Part shown: in pieces, positions 1-9,077 of the stretch | Layout of the letters: every line of letters starts with the position of its first letter | Position numbering within the stretch: the stretch's first letter is position 1 | NCBI RefSeq assembly: GCF_003477995.1 | Contig: NZ_QUEM01000005.1 | Coordinates: forward strand, 85,152 to 149,151 | DNA length: 64,000 nt | Origin: Bacteroides sp. OF04-15BH | GTDB lineage: Bacteria; Bacteroidota; Bacteroidia; Bacteroidales; Bacteroidaceae | Reading direction: 5' to 3' | Position numbers and translations under genes: made by a program | The notes under the pieces: generated by a model | The model's input: only the letters and a program-made list of their open reading frames with translations | Databases searched by the model: none | What the model was told of the DNA's origin: nothing

Positions 1-68
1 CATGCCACAAAAAATACAGCTAAAACGGCCATCAGGCCCCACATTGAAATATTGAATTTTGTCTTCAT
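1..68 (-). CDS. Start of an exported or membrane protein, cut by the window edge
   Basis: Only the first 22 codons are present; they read MKTKFNISMWGLMAVLAVFF and two more residues, a short positive N-terminus followed by a hydrophobic stretch typical of a signal peptide or membrane anchor. Its ATG overlaps the TGA stop of the upstream TonB receptor in an ATGA arrangement, so the two are very likely translationally coupled in one operon. The function cannot be told from the fragment; by context it is a partner of the receptor. Confidence 0.6.
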   Translation of the reverse strand, partial: MKTKFNISMWGLMAVLAVFFVA

Positions 69-2212
69 TTTAATAATTGTTTAAAAGGTATTTGAATCGT
101 CAATAGAAAATTTCTTCCGGGTTCCGGAATCTCTATCTTTCTATAATAACTTAAATGGTTGAAATATTTTCTGTCCAAAAGATTACCGACAACCATTTGG
201 ACACGGAACTTCGGAAATACTGCCGAAGCACCGACATTCAGTATAGTTGCTCCAGGGGTGGACTCTTCATTCCGGTCCACATGCTTCTGGGTGAAAATTG
301 AATGACTCTCTGCATACAGACACAACGGCCTGTGCTCCCAGGTCAAAGTCTGCCGGACAGATGCAGGAGCCGTAAAACTCAAGGCGATACGCTCTTCCAG
401 ATTAATATTGCGCACACAGTCACCCGTCAATCGATAACTCAATCCCGGCAAAAAATGCCAGACAAATGACAGTTCGCCTCCCCAAAAGAGCGCCCGAGCT
501 CCCTGATAACGATAAATCTGACCGGCATGAGGCAACACCGACCATTCTCCAGTCGGATGTAAGTAAATAAAATTCGGATAAAAACTCGAAAAAGGAGTCA
601 GTTCCAAACTCCCCCGTCCGAACTGCCAAGTATATGACAGGTCAAACTGCCAGCCACATTCCAAAGTCAGATGCGGATCGCCCTGCTCGTGCAGGAACGT
701 GCCATGATGCACTCCGTTTGATGCCAGTTCATTGGCTCCGGGAAGACGGAAACTGCGTCCCATATTTACTTTGAGCAGATGCTGCCCTGCCGGCTGCCAC
801 ACCATTCCCAGTGCCCAGGAACGGTCTCCGAACACACGGTTCACGGGATAGCTGCGCCAGCGATACTCTTGAATCAAAGCCTCATCATATCCCTGTTTTC
901 TGAGATAACCTTCCAGAAAGGGATCAGAAAAAGCAGAAGCATGCAACCGTGCCCGGTCATAACGGATTCCTCCGGTAATGCTCATCCTGCTGTTTACCCG
1001 AAAAGTTGAGGTGAGAAAGACTCCCATCGTTCCTCGCCGATACTCGGGCAACAAAAAAGAATAGCCTCCGATGCGGTTCTGCTGCATCTGGAAAGACATG
1101 CCTGCCACATATTCCCAGCGAGCAGACGGCATCGCACGAAAATCTACAGTTCCGCTATAGGTATCCAACAGGAAATCCAGTTCCTTGTCGGAATCCTTAT
1201 CGGGAGGCATCTGTCCGTCATAATGAGTATGAAAAGCGCTCCACTCATTCCGCCGATTTCTCTGATACCCCCAACGGGCTGTCAGAGCACCTCCTTCCCA
1301 GACACAGGTTTGATGCAGACTCACTTTCAGATGATTGACCCGACTGAACGGTAGACCGATATTCCGGCTGTCACCGTCATCCTGCACCCGGCTGATGTCC
1401 GGCACTCCATGAGCTCCCGGAAAGAAACCGGCCTTCTGGTAAGAATCCGACAGAAGCAGGCACATCCGGTAACGACTGTTCCGATACATAGTCTGTAGCG
1501 AAGCGTGTCGCTCCATTCCCGCCGTATTCTTCAACTTCTGGCCATAAACCGGAATGCATTGGGTCAAATAGACAATCGTATCTGCCGGAATCCGGTAGTC
1601 ACCATAGCGCTGTTCGGAATAACGTCCTTTCAAGTACCAGTTGTCCTTACAAAAGGACAGCATCAGCGAACCGCCAAGAGAACGGTTCACAGACTTTCCC
1701 AGCACAACCGCCTCGCCTGCCATCTGATTGCCAACGGGAAACGATGACGGAGTTATTTCGATAACCCCGCCCAAGGCATCACTGCCGTAAAGCAAGGATG
1801 CCGGCCCTTTCAGTACCGTGACTTCCTCTACGTTAAAGGCGTCGATCTCCAGTCCATGATCCGAGCCCCACTGTTGCCCTTCTTGCTTCATTCCATTCTC
1901 AGCTACCGCAATCCGGTTGAAACCCAACCCACGTATCATCGGTTTGGAAAAACCGGATCCGATATCCATAGAACGCACTCCGGGAAGCAGTTCCAGCGTA
2001 TGCATCAGATTCCCGCTCTGGTGCTGTTTCATAAACTCTCCGGACAGCACCTCTGTGGTGAAAGCGGTCTTGCGTTTTTTCAATTCCTGATAGGAAGCAT
2101 TGACTCTCGTTTCGTCCAATTTTATCGTTTTCAGGGAATTCTGCGCATGCAAACCGGAAAATCCCCAGATAAAGCACCCCCACAGCGTAACAAAAACAGA
2201 TATGATACGCAT
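65..2212 (-). CDS. TonB-dependent outer-membrane receptor, metal/heme type
   Basis: A 715-residue outer-membrane receptor that would import a scarce ligand using TonB energy. I start it at the ATG at 2212, because this gives a clean signal peptide (MRIISVFVTLWGCFIWGFSG, ending LHAQ); an upstream in-frame ATG at 2254 would prepend a non-signal stretch. The plug domain is at about residues 40-160, with the typical VTVLKGPASLLYGSDALGG segment. The rest is an aromatic, strand-rich barrel. There is no carboxypeptidase-like N-terminal repeat, unlike SusC proteins, and the length fits siderophore, heme or zinc receptors. It sits 38 bp behind a small Cys/His-rich exported protein, which favours a metal-related ligand. 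The ligand itself is inference. Confidence 0.9.
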   Translation of the reverse strand: MRIISVFVTLWGCFIWGFSGLHAQNSLKTIKLDETRVNASYQELKKRKTAFTTEVLSGEFMKQHQSGNLMHTLELLPGVRSMDIGSGFSKPMIRGLGFNRIAVAENGMKQEGQQWGSDHGLEIDAFNVEEVTVLKGPASLLYGSDALGGVIEITPSSFPVGNQMAGEAVVLGKSVNRSLGGSLMLSFCKDNWYLKGRYSEQRYGDYRIPADTIVYLTQCIPVYGQKLKNTAGMERHASLQTMYRNSRYRMCLLLSDSYQKAGFFPGAHGVPDISRVQDDGDSRNIGLPFSRVNHLKVSLHQTCVWEGGALTARWGYQRNRRNEWSAFHTHYDGQMPPDKDSDKELDFLLDTYSGTVDFRAMPSARWEYVAGMSFQMQQNRIGGYSFLLPEYRRGTMGVFLTSTFRVNSRMSITGGIRYDRARLHASAFSDPFLEGYLRKQGYDEALIQEYRWRSYPVNRVFGDRSWALGMVWQPAGQHLLKVNMGRSFRLPGANELASNGVHHGTFLHEQGDPHLTLECGWQFDLSYTWQFGRGSLELTPFSSFYPNFIYLHPTGEWSVLPHAGQIYRYQGARALFWGGELSFVWHFLPGLSYRLTGDCVRNINLEERIALSFTAPASVRQTLTWEHRPLCLYAESHSIFTQKHVDRNEESTPGATILNVGASAVFPKFRVQMVVGNLLDRKYFNHLSYYRKIEIPEPGRNFLLTIQIPFKQLLK

Positions 2213-2250
2213 AAAAAGTTCTTTGGATAAAACATGGAATCTACAAAAAA

Positions 2251-2574
2251 TCAAAGACAGGGAGGAGCACGTAAATAATACAAGTAAACCACAACTGCGG
2301 GCGGCTTACTTTCAGAAAAAAGAACCGGAAGAACACTGGGCTGAAGTTCTACTTGCACCGGACATGAATCTGCCGGTTCAAAAACGGATAATATGAAATG
2401 ACACACCGGACAGGGATTCTGATAAGCAGAAACTTCACATTCCGATGATGGGGTAATAGACGAACGGGATGGCTCATGGTAATGCAAAGCCTTTACCACA
2501 AGGAAATGCAGAAGCAGACATAACAAAGCCCCTGCCAACACTCTCTTTTGGGGAGATACTTTTCTCATTCGCAA
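2251..2574 (-). CDS. Small membrane-anchored Cys/His protein ending in LRAPP
   Basis: A protein of 107 residues, or 105 from the internal Met at codon 3. It has a positive N-terminus and one hydrophobic segment (about residues 13-28), then HYHEPS, a CPVCHF motif near residue 57 and a C-terminus YYLRAPPCL. Cys and His spaced in this way suggest metal binding outside the cytoplasm, but no family is assigned with confidence. It is the first gene of the receptor operon. A decayed copy lies just upstream, and a protein of similar plan (ending LRAPPVFVF) opens the metal-efflux operon near 56.7 kb. Confidence 0.7.
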   Translation of the reverse strand: MRMRKVSPQKRVLAGALLCLLLHFLVVKALHYHEPSRSSITPSSECEVSAYQNPCPVCHFILSVFEPADSCPVQVELQPSVLPVLFSESKPPAVVVYLYYLRAPPCL

Positions 2575-2764
2575 ACTTTATCGGCTACAAATAAACAGAA
2601 AAAAACAGCACAAACAAGAAAAGGCGAACAAAAGAACCTCAAAAGAAAATCAAAAAAACTTATTTGCAAAACAAAGAATCCATGCAGCCACAGACGTTCG
2701 TTCCGGATACGCACCGATACCGAAAAAGGAAACCGGCAGACGGTGAGAACAAGGCTTTCACCCC
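2575..2764. other. Non-coding gap between intact and decayed copies
   Basis: This AT-rich stretch between the intact small gene and its remnant shows no convincing gene on either strand. It should hold the promoter of the receptor operon. A minus-strand TTTATTTG box near 2591 is one base away from TAnnTTTG, and the same box occurs before the decayed copy. Confidence 0.4.
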
Positions 2765-2915
2765 TCATTGCACAGCCGTATGCCGGTCAGATAATTGATA
2801 ACATGAAATGACGCACCGGACCGGGCTCCTGGCAAACAAAATACCACATTCCGGTGATTCAGTAGCAACCGAATAAGAAAATTCATGGTATTGTTTTTCA
2901 GGGACGTTTTCTCAT
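2765..2915 (-). pseudogene. Decayed duplicate of the small Cys/His gene
   Basis: On the minus strand this stretch aligns by eye with the intact gene at 2251-2574. The starts match (CGAATGAGAAAA in both). The hydrophobic segment is missing, then YHE...SPEC lines up, and after a one-base frame change QEPGPVRHFMLSII stands against QNPCPVCHFILSVF. Both motif cysteines are replaced (by G and R) and a TGA follows. The stretch before the start codons is also alike. This is a remnant of a tandem duplication and unlikely to be functional. Confidence 0.65.
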
Positions 2916-3013
2916 TCGTCATGCGTTCGTGGTACAAATAAAAACAAAAAAACAGGCACCGGCAAAAAACGGCGTGCAAAGTAACCGGAAGGAAAAATTT
3001 AAAAACGGATTTG

Positions 3014-4126
3014 TCAAACCACCTCTTCGGATTCCTGCAAATCTCCCTGTCTGCGCAGGGTTTCCAGATATCCGGAAGGAGACATTCCGTATTTATCCGA
3101 AAAATTGCGGTAGAAAGTGGCGCGTGACCTGAATCCCGACAAATAAATCAATTCCTTGATATTCTTTTCGGGATATTGCAGGGCGGCACGCCGGAAGGCT
3201 TCCAACCGCAAATCATTGATATATTCATGGAAACTGCTGTAACCGGCAGACTTCACCGCTTCTGAAATCTGCTGCTCATCCTGATGCAGTGCCTCGGACA
3301 GCTGCTGCAGCGTGTAGCCGGTTCTACCGGGACACACTCCCTGAAAATAGTTTTCGATCTCCCGGAAGAGAGGCAGCGGATCCCCCGCCATAGAAGCCGG
3401 ACGGGCTGTCTCCGCAGCGGCATCATATACCGAAAAGGGATTCTCGCGCAACAGATATTGCCAGGAAAAGAACAGAGTGAAGACAATGGCCGTTGCCCCG
3501 AAAAGATTGAAGACAAAATAGCTGATGTCCCACGTGAAAAGAACGTAGATGCACAGAAACAGGAACATGAATCCCATGAAAACGTACATCATGCTGTTCA
3601 CCCGCCGGTAGCCTTTACGGCTCAGCAGCGGATAGAGGAAGAAAGCCAGCGGAGTGACTATCGAAAGCAGAAAAAGAATGCAGCGGAACCACACATCGGG
3701 ATGGTCCATGTGGACCACCACCTCCGAAAAATCATACAGCGGGGTCAGTTCTCCATACCAGGCCAGATAGCCCGCACCGATGGCGGTAATCAGAAAGGAA
3801 GGAGCCAGATAGAGCAAGGTGCGTTTCCAAGTCAGATAGCCCGGAAAGAGCGAAGCCAGCGGAAACAAGGCCACGATGCTGGCCAACGGATATCACTTGA
3901 GCATCTTTTCCATATCGAGCAAATCCGTAAAGCGATAATCCGGTTCCTCGGCCACAATCAGCAGCCAGCCAATATTCTCCCAGGCAAAAACCCCTCCAAT
4001 AGCCAGGGCAATACTGCCCCACCAGAATTTCGGACCGTTGTCGCGAGCCCGCAGCATCAGTATGCCTCCCAACAGACAGGCAAGCAAGTCCAGTGTGAGT
4101 TCCACAGTCAGATAAAGCACCCCCAT
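3014..4126 (-). pseudogene. Membrane AraC-family regulator interrupted by in-frame TGA
   Basis: Read through, this is a 370-residue regulator: an N-terminal multi-span membrane part (about residues 1-190) and a C-terminal AraC helix-turn-helix pair (about 260-360, including ELIYLSGFRSRATFYRNFSD and KYGMSPSGYL). The frame is continuous from the ATG at 4126, but codon 78 (3893-3895) is TGA, in the context KMLK-stop-YPLASIV. A tryptophan TGG changed to TGA is the simplest explanation. As it stands the cell would make a 77-residue membrane peptide, and perhaps a C-terminal part from a TTG at 3886. It starts 31 bp behind the SEC-C gene, so probably shares its transcript. It may be a true pseudogene, a recent strain mutation or a sequencing error. 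Confidence 0.75.
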
Positions 4127-4157
4127 ATTTCAATTCCCAGTCAGTATAAGTCTTCGT

Positions 4158-5300
4158 TTAGTTTTTCTTGCCGCAGCACTGTTTGTATTTCTTGCCGCTT
4201 CCGCACGGACAAGGATCGTTGCGCCCCACTTTGGGTTGAGCCACATAAGGCTGTCTTGCCGCCTCTTCCTGTCGGGCAATCTCCTCGGAGGAATTTCCCA
4301 GCAGAATCCATTTCGGCGTTTCGTTCAGAAAGGCGATCAGGCATTCCATAGCGGCTTTCATATCCGCCGCATTCTTCAGGCGTGCATTGACCACCGTGGC
4401 CAGCAATGAGGAGAGGTTGCATTCATACTGATTCGAGAACCACAGATAGAGCAGCGCGGTGTGCATCTGTTCGGGGGTATAGTTCATCTTCTCCACCATC
4501 CAGTGCTTCAGTTCGGGAGTGATCCATCTTGAGAAATCCATCTGAGGCATCGTTCCGGCCGCGGCAATCTCTTCCTGCGAATAGGCCGCGGTTTCCATGG
4601 TCTGGATATTCTGACTGACATGGAACAGAATCTCTTCGGCATCGTCCAGATAAAGAGAACGCAACCAGATATCCTTCTGTTGATCCGGCTGAGGAAAGAT
4701 ACAGATCAGATTGCGCAATCCCAAAGACTCTTCAAACAGATCCAAAATCTCGTCCATGGTAAGTTTCCGGTCCATCAGTTCACAGACCGTCTCCAAAGTA
4801 TCCTTCATCAGCAACAGTCCGTAAAGATTAAGCAGTCCGTAGGCATAGCGCTCCATTTCGTATTTCTGCACCTGCGCCGGGTCCTGCAACAGAGCCTCCC
4901 AGTCAATTCCCTGGAGCGCCTGCTTGAGTTCCTGACTGATCACAAAACGGAGTTTGAATTCATCCTTTGCAGAAAACTCCGAAGCTACCAGACAAAGATC
5001 CTCCAGACAGGTAGAACTGAAAAAGTTATAGACCTCTGTCGCACAGCTCTCATCCGAAGCGGCCAGAGCACGAAGCAGATTCACCTCATGAAGCGGCAGA
5101 CGGCGCAACCATACGTGCACATCGTCCATAAAGAAATGATAAAGGCAATCCACGATTTCATCTTTGCGCCAACGGGAGTTCAAAGGCTGGTTTATCCACT
5201 GCGCCAGCCCTTTCAGTTCTTGAACCGTCTGCTTTCCCAAAGTGGTACGCAAGGAGGCAGAAATAAAAGAGGTGAGTTCTGAGGTTTCTTTCTGTTTCAT
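4158..5300 (-). CDS. SEC-C motif protein
   Basis: A cytoplasmic protein of 380 residues. Most of it is helical and matches no domain I can name. The last 22 residues are a SEC-C zinc finger: [20 protein letters not shown] has the C-x-C-x8-C-C ligand pattern of the SecA tail, which in other proteins serves as a zinc-bound contact module for the ribosome or SecB. No SecA motor motifs are present. Its role is unknown. A candidate promoter box and a long hairpin precede it; the split AraC gene follows on the same strand. Confidence 0.8.
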   Translation of the reverse strand: MKQKETSELTSFISASLRTTLGKQTVQELKGLAQWINQPLNSRWRKDEIVDCLYHFFMDDVHVWLRRLPLHEVNLLRALAASDESCATEVYNFFSSTCLEDLCLVASEFSAKDEFKLRFVISQELKQALQGIDWEALLQDPAQVQKYEMERYAYGLLNLYGLLLMKDTLETVCELMDRKLTMDEILDLFEESLGLRNLICIFPQPDQQKDIWLRSLYLDDAEEILFHVSQNIQTMETAAYSQEEIAAAGTMPQMDFSRWITPELKHWMVEKMNYTPEQMHTALLYLWFSNQYECNLSSLLATVVNARLKNAADMKAAMECLIAFLNETPKWILLGNSSEEIARQEEAARQPYVAQPKVGRNDPCPCGSGKKYKQCCGKKN

Positions 5301-5353
5301 GTTTTTTTAGTTCTTCTTTAATCAGTAAACCGAATTTGAGATTGTTCACACAC

Positions 5354-5405
5354 GGAAAGGCTTCGGAAAATAAAGAAAAACATTTCTTTTCTTCCGAAGC
5401 CTTCC
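5354..5405 (-). other. Long hairpin between DUF4249 and SEC-C genes
   Basis: GGAAAGGCTTCGGAAAA and TTCTTCCGAAGCCTTCC form the core of a stem of more than 20 bp with small mismatches around a short AT-rich loop. It could terminate the sigma-TonB-DUF4249 operon ending at 5478, but there is no clear U tail on that strand. It also lies just downstream of a candidate promoter box at 5414-5421, so it would be at the 5' end of the SEC-C mRNA. Confidence 0.55.
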
Positions 5406-5413
5406 GGCAAACG

Positions 5414-5421
5414 CAAAAATA
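5414..5421 (-). promoter_or_regulatory. Candidate -7 box for the SEC-C gene
   Basis: On the minus strand this reads TATTTTTG, matching the Bacteroidetes TAnnTTTG box, about 115 bp before the SEC-C start. I see no clear TTG at -33. Confidence 0.4.
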
Positions 5422-5477
5422 AATATTTTCCGGAACATTTAAATCAAACTGCCGGATTTAAATTTCCTAACTGCGCG

Positions 5478-6437
5478 TTATAATCTTACCCAAGGGGTAT
5501 ATTCCACCTGATAGGCGCCGACGACTCCGATCCCGCCGTCCACATTGCTATAGTCCGGACGGACGGGCGAGAATCCCATATCTCCCAGTTCGTTGTTGAT
5601 TTGTGCGTTCCGGCTTTCGAGATAGCGGAAGTAAGGCTCGGAAAGCGAATAGAAGACCATGCGATAATATACATGCGAATAGGTTCCGTTGGGCCTGTCC
5701 CAGCTCCGTTCGGGATTGGTATATATTTTCAAAGTATAGGGCTTGCCCCGCAAACGCTCATTGTCCCAGATATAAAAACCGTTCTCATATTGCCGGTACT
5801 CTGTCAGCACCCCTTCCAGTCCATTACTTTCGCTCAACAGAGGTTCTTTGTCTATCTGGCAAAGCTCTGTCTGGAGGTATTGATAATGTACGGTGTCTTC
5901 CTCATAAATCCAGGCATCCTGCACCATTTTCTCCACACGCAGACCATAAAAACGCTTTCCGCCTTTATCCGTAAAGCGCAACCGGAACTCCACCATCTGA
6001 CTGTTCTTCTGATTAGTCATCGCGATGTTCCAATCGTCTATCGGTATCTGTTCGGGCACCACGGTTTCTCCTTTTACATGATCTCCTTCGGGCAAACGGC
6101 AGTCTATCTGTACCTTCTGGCCGGCCTGCATGCGCTTCACATAATAATAACATCCCTTGGGCACAGCGGGCGTAGCCTGACCGTTCCACTGTACCGGACA
6201 GAATTCTCCATCCACCCACACGGAGATTTCCGCACCGGAAACAGAGGGTTTCAGTGAATCCGGACGCGTCACAGGAACACTCCGGGAGCACTGTATGACA
6301 ATGGTATCCCGGTTTCCCGGAAAGACATAAAGCACCGGTCTGCCGGATTCAGCCGACGGTTGCAAATCGAACTCATAGGTACATGCCGCAAACAGCAACG
6401 GCATCAATATGGATAATATAATACGAACTGATTTCAT
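5478..6437 (-). CDS. DUF4249-type lipoprotein
   Basis: A 319-residue lipoprotein, taken from the ATG at 6437, where a signal peptide with lipobox LLFAAC starts; a longer frame upstream overlaps the receptor gene. The mature part has the YEFDLQPSAESGRPVLYVFP opening followed by beta-rich sequence, as in DUF4249 proteins, which commonly sit right after STN/carboxypeptidase-like TonB receptors in Bacteroidetes. It begins 2 bp after the receptor's stop codon, so the two are co-expressed. A surface or periplasmic accessory of the receptor is likely; the ligand is unknown. Confidence 0.8.
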   Translation of the reverse strand: MKSVRIILSILMPLLFAACTYEFDLQPSAESGRPVLYVFPGNRDTIVIQCSRSVPVTRPDSLKPSVSGAEISVWVDGEFCPVQWNGQATPAVPKGCYYYVKRMQAGQKVQIDCRLPEGDHVKGETVVPEQIPIDDWNIAMTNQKNSQMVEFRLRFTDKGGKRFYGLRVEKMVQDAWIYEEDTVHYQYLQTELCQIDKEPLLSESNGLEGVLTEYRQYENGFYIWDNERLRGKPYTLKIYTNPERSWDRPNGTYSHVYYRMVFYSLSEPYFRYLESRNAQINNELGDMGFSPVRPDYSNVDGGIGVVGAYQVEYTPWVRL

Positions 6438-6439
6438 AA

Positions 6440-9073
6440 TTAGAATTTTAGAGTGTAACTGAAAGATGGAATCAACGGTATGTAACCCACCGAACGTCCC
6501 TTGTAACTGCCGTCTTTCTGCTGCACCACCTCGGTGTAGAGCGGGTTCAAGCGGCAATAGGCATTGTAGACACTGACATTCCAGATGCGCTCGAAGCCTC
6601 TCTTGGTGCGATGGTAAAAGTTCATCCCCACATCCAGACGGTGATAATTCGGCAATTTGATGTTGTTCGGGTATTCGGCCACCTGCGTTTCGCCTCCAAG
6701 CACAGGCGCTTGTCCGGCATCGGGCAACCAGGGATTAGACACCCGTTGCACCGGCAGAGTCATCCGGTCGCCGCTTCGATACATCCAGGCGGCATAGAGA
6801 TCCATCTTACGGAAGCGGTAACGCCCTTGTAACTGAAGGATATGACGGTGATCAAAACGATCGTAAAACCAGTGTGGACCGTAAGCGTCAAACTGACGTT
6901 CGCTCCACGACAAGGTATATTGGGCCGACAGAGAAAGCCGCTCACGGACATAATCTACAGACAGGTCCATGCCATAGGCACGACCGCGCCCCTCGGTGAT
7001 CCGTTCATCCCAATGGCTTGCGTTCGGAATCAGCTCCGATCCTCCGTTATAGTCCAGCAGATGGTTCATGGTCTTATAATAGCCTTCCAGAGTATAACTC
7101 AGCGGACCGGGCAGACGGCCGTACACTCCCAGCGAAACCTGGCGTGAGCGCATCGGCTGCACCTTGCGGGTGGCGGGCACCCAAAAATCCAGAGGCAGGC
7201 TCAGATTGGTATTGGACAGCAGATGCACGAACTGGCTCATTTCCGTATAAGATGCCTTGAGGGAATGCGTGTCAGACACCCGATAAAGCAAAGACAGGCG
7301 CGGCTCTACCGAATGACGGATGCTGCGGGCGGCCCCGAATGCCGTATAATGCAACCCGAGATTCATGCGGAAACGTTGCGAAAGTTCTATCTCATCTTCT
7401 CCATAGAAAGACAATTCATGCACCCAGTCAAAGTATCTGCTCCCTCCGGACAACGTATCCGAAGGCGCACCCAAAGCATGTTCTTCGCTGTAGGTCTTCA
7501 TGTTCTGAGGCCGGAACCAGTGCATCAGATAATTGGAACCGAAGCGCAAATGATGGCGGTTGTTCGGCAGAAAGTCAAACTCCATCCGGTAACCGGCGTC
7601 ATCGATAACCGAACGGTTCTGCTCCTGCTCATAACTACGATACTGCTCCTTTCCCTCCTTACGTTCTGTCTCTTCGTGCGTAAAGCGGTAATTGGAAGTA
7701 TTGCGGGCATAAACCATTGAAAAACGGCTGTAAAAACGCGGTGAGAAAATATAGTCCCAACCGGCAGCCAGACTGATGTTTCCCCACCTCATCCGGAAAT
7801 TTTTCTTCTCCTCTTCCACACAGTTCCCGTCGTTCACGCCATAAGGGTCTATGATTTGATAATCATTATGATACTTCATCAGATCATCACCCATATAGAA
7901 GGCTATATCGACCTTGCTGCGTTCCGAAAAACGGTGGGTTATTTTGGCATTCACATCCTGAAAGGCATATCTTCCGTTCAACACCTCGTCCTTCTGCGTC
8001 AGATTGTAGAGAGCAAACACCGGAGCCGTAAACAAATCGGCCCAACTGCGCCGCATGGCCAGATGAAAGGCGGTACGGTCTTTCACTAACGGTCCCTCCA
8101 GTTGCAGACGGCCGTCAAGAAGTCCCACCGAGAAACTGCCGTGAAAATGCTGAAAATCACCGTCACGCGTACGAATATCGGTCACCGAAGACAGACGGCC
8201 TCCATAGCGTGCGGGAAAACCGCTCTTGTAGAAATCCACCTGTTTGACGGCATCGGTATTGAAAGCCGAAAACAGTCCTCCGAGATGCCCCACCTGATAA
8301 ACGGGAGTACCGTCCAATAGAAACAGATTCTCATCGGCCCCTCCCCCATGCACAAAAAGGCCCGAGGTCAGTTCTGCGCCGGGATGCACTCCGGCCTGAA
8401 GCTGGAGCGACTTGACCAGATCCGGCGAACTCATCATGGAGAAACCACGGTTCAGCTCCGCACCTGTGAGAGAAACCTTACCGGTTTGCGTGGTATTCAG
8501 CGCATGGTTGCGGTCTTCCATAACCACAATCTCACGCAGGGCATCCTGCTCTTTAAGCACAATATCCAGACGCAAATCGGCATCGGCACGCACTTCCTGC
8601 TCCACCGGCTGAAAACCGGTAAAGGAGAAGCGTACCCGGTTGCTACCTGCAGGCAACTCTATGCTGTAATATCCGCGTGCATTAGTCATGGTCGAAGCAT
8701 CGGAATACATATCGCGCACGGTGGCGTTCATCAGGGTTTCGCCATCGGGAGCATACACATAACCGCTCCAAGTGATCCGGCGCTCCATACGCACCAGCAG
8801 AATATAGTCGCCGTCGCGCTTCCAGGAAAGACCGGAAGCGGAAAGCAAAGAGTGTAAGGCGCGCTCCAGAGACAGATCCGCAGGAGCGGCATCAACCGGA
8901 GTGTTCCAAACAGGCAAGGCGGCATCATATACAAAATGTACGGAATATTTCTTTTCCAGTTCCTGTAACTGGATTTTCAGAGGCTTCTTTTCTTCTGCCT
9001 GAAAAGACGAGCAGAACAAAGAAAAACAAAACAAAATCCCAATACGCCAGATTGGGGTACGAAAGTTTCTCAT
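6440..9073 (-). CDS. STN-domain TonB-dependent receptor (sigma-linked)
   Basis: An outer-membrane receptor of 877 residues. In order: signal peptide (about 1-26); STN domain (about 32-95, LKIQLQELEKKYSVHFVYD), which contacts the FecR protein in the periplasm; carboxypeptidase-like beta-sandwich (about 98-180, GYVYAPDGETLMNATVRD); plug (about 195-310, with FLLDGTPVYQVGHLGGLFSA); and a 22-strand-type barrel ending SFSYTLKF with a terminal Phe. It lies 4 bp after fecR, inside a sigma-fecR-receptor-DUF4249 operon. Ligand binding should be signalled through STN to FecR and the ECF factor to raise its own expression. No substrate can be read from the sequence. Confidence 0.92.
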   Translation of the reverse strand: MRNFRTPIWRIGILFCFSLFCSSFQAEEKKPLKIQLQELEKKYSVHFVYDAALPVWNTPVDAAPADLSLERALHSLLSASGLSWKRDGDYILLVRMERRITWSGYVYAPDGETLMNATVRDMYSDASTMTNARGYYSIELPAGSNRVRFSFTGFQPVEQEVRADADLRLDIVLKEQDALREIVVMEDRNHALNTTQTGKVSLTGAELNRGFSMMSSPDLVKSLQLQAGVHPGAELTSGLFVHGGGADENLFLLDGTPVYQVGHLGGLFSAFNTDAVKQVDFYKSGFPARYGGRLSSVTDIRTRDGDFQHFHGSFSVGLLDGRLQLEGPLVKDRTAFHLAMRRSWADLFTAPVFALYNLTQKDEVLNGRYAFQDVNAKITHRFSERSKVDIAFYMGDDLMKYHNDYQIIDPYGVNDGNCVEEEKKNFRMRWGNISLAAGWDYIFSPRFYSRFSMVYARNTSNYRFTHEETERKEGKEQYRSYEQEQNRSVIDDAGYRMEFDFLPNNRHHLRFGSNYLMHWFRPQNMKTYSEEHALGAPSDTLSGGSRYFDWVHELSFYGEDEIELSQRFRMNLGLHYTAFGAARSIRHSVEPRLSLLYRVSDTHSLKASYTEMSQFVHLLSNTNLSLPLDFWVPATRKVQPMRSRQVSLGVYGRLPGPLSYTLEGYYKTMNHLLDYNGGSELIPNASHWDERITEGRGRAYGMDLSVDYVRERLSLSAQYTLSWSERQFDAYGPHWFYDRFDHRHILQLQGRYRFRKMDLYAAWMYRSGDRMTLPVQRVSNPWLPDAGQAPVLGGETQVAEYPNNIKLPNYHRLDVGMNFYHRTKRGFERIWNVSVYNAYCRLNPLYTEVVQQKDGSYKGRSVGYIPLIPSFSYTLKF

Positions 9074-9077
9074 ACGG

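Noticed and set aside
3284..4351. A 355-codon plus-strand open frame over the AraC and SEC-C genes
   Set aside because: It crosses two recognised minus-strand genes and gives a low-complexity Gln/His/Arg-rich product, typical of antisense reading.
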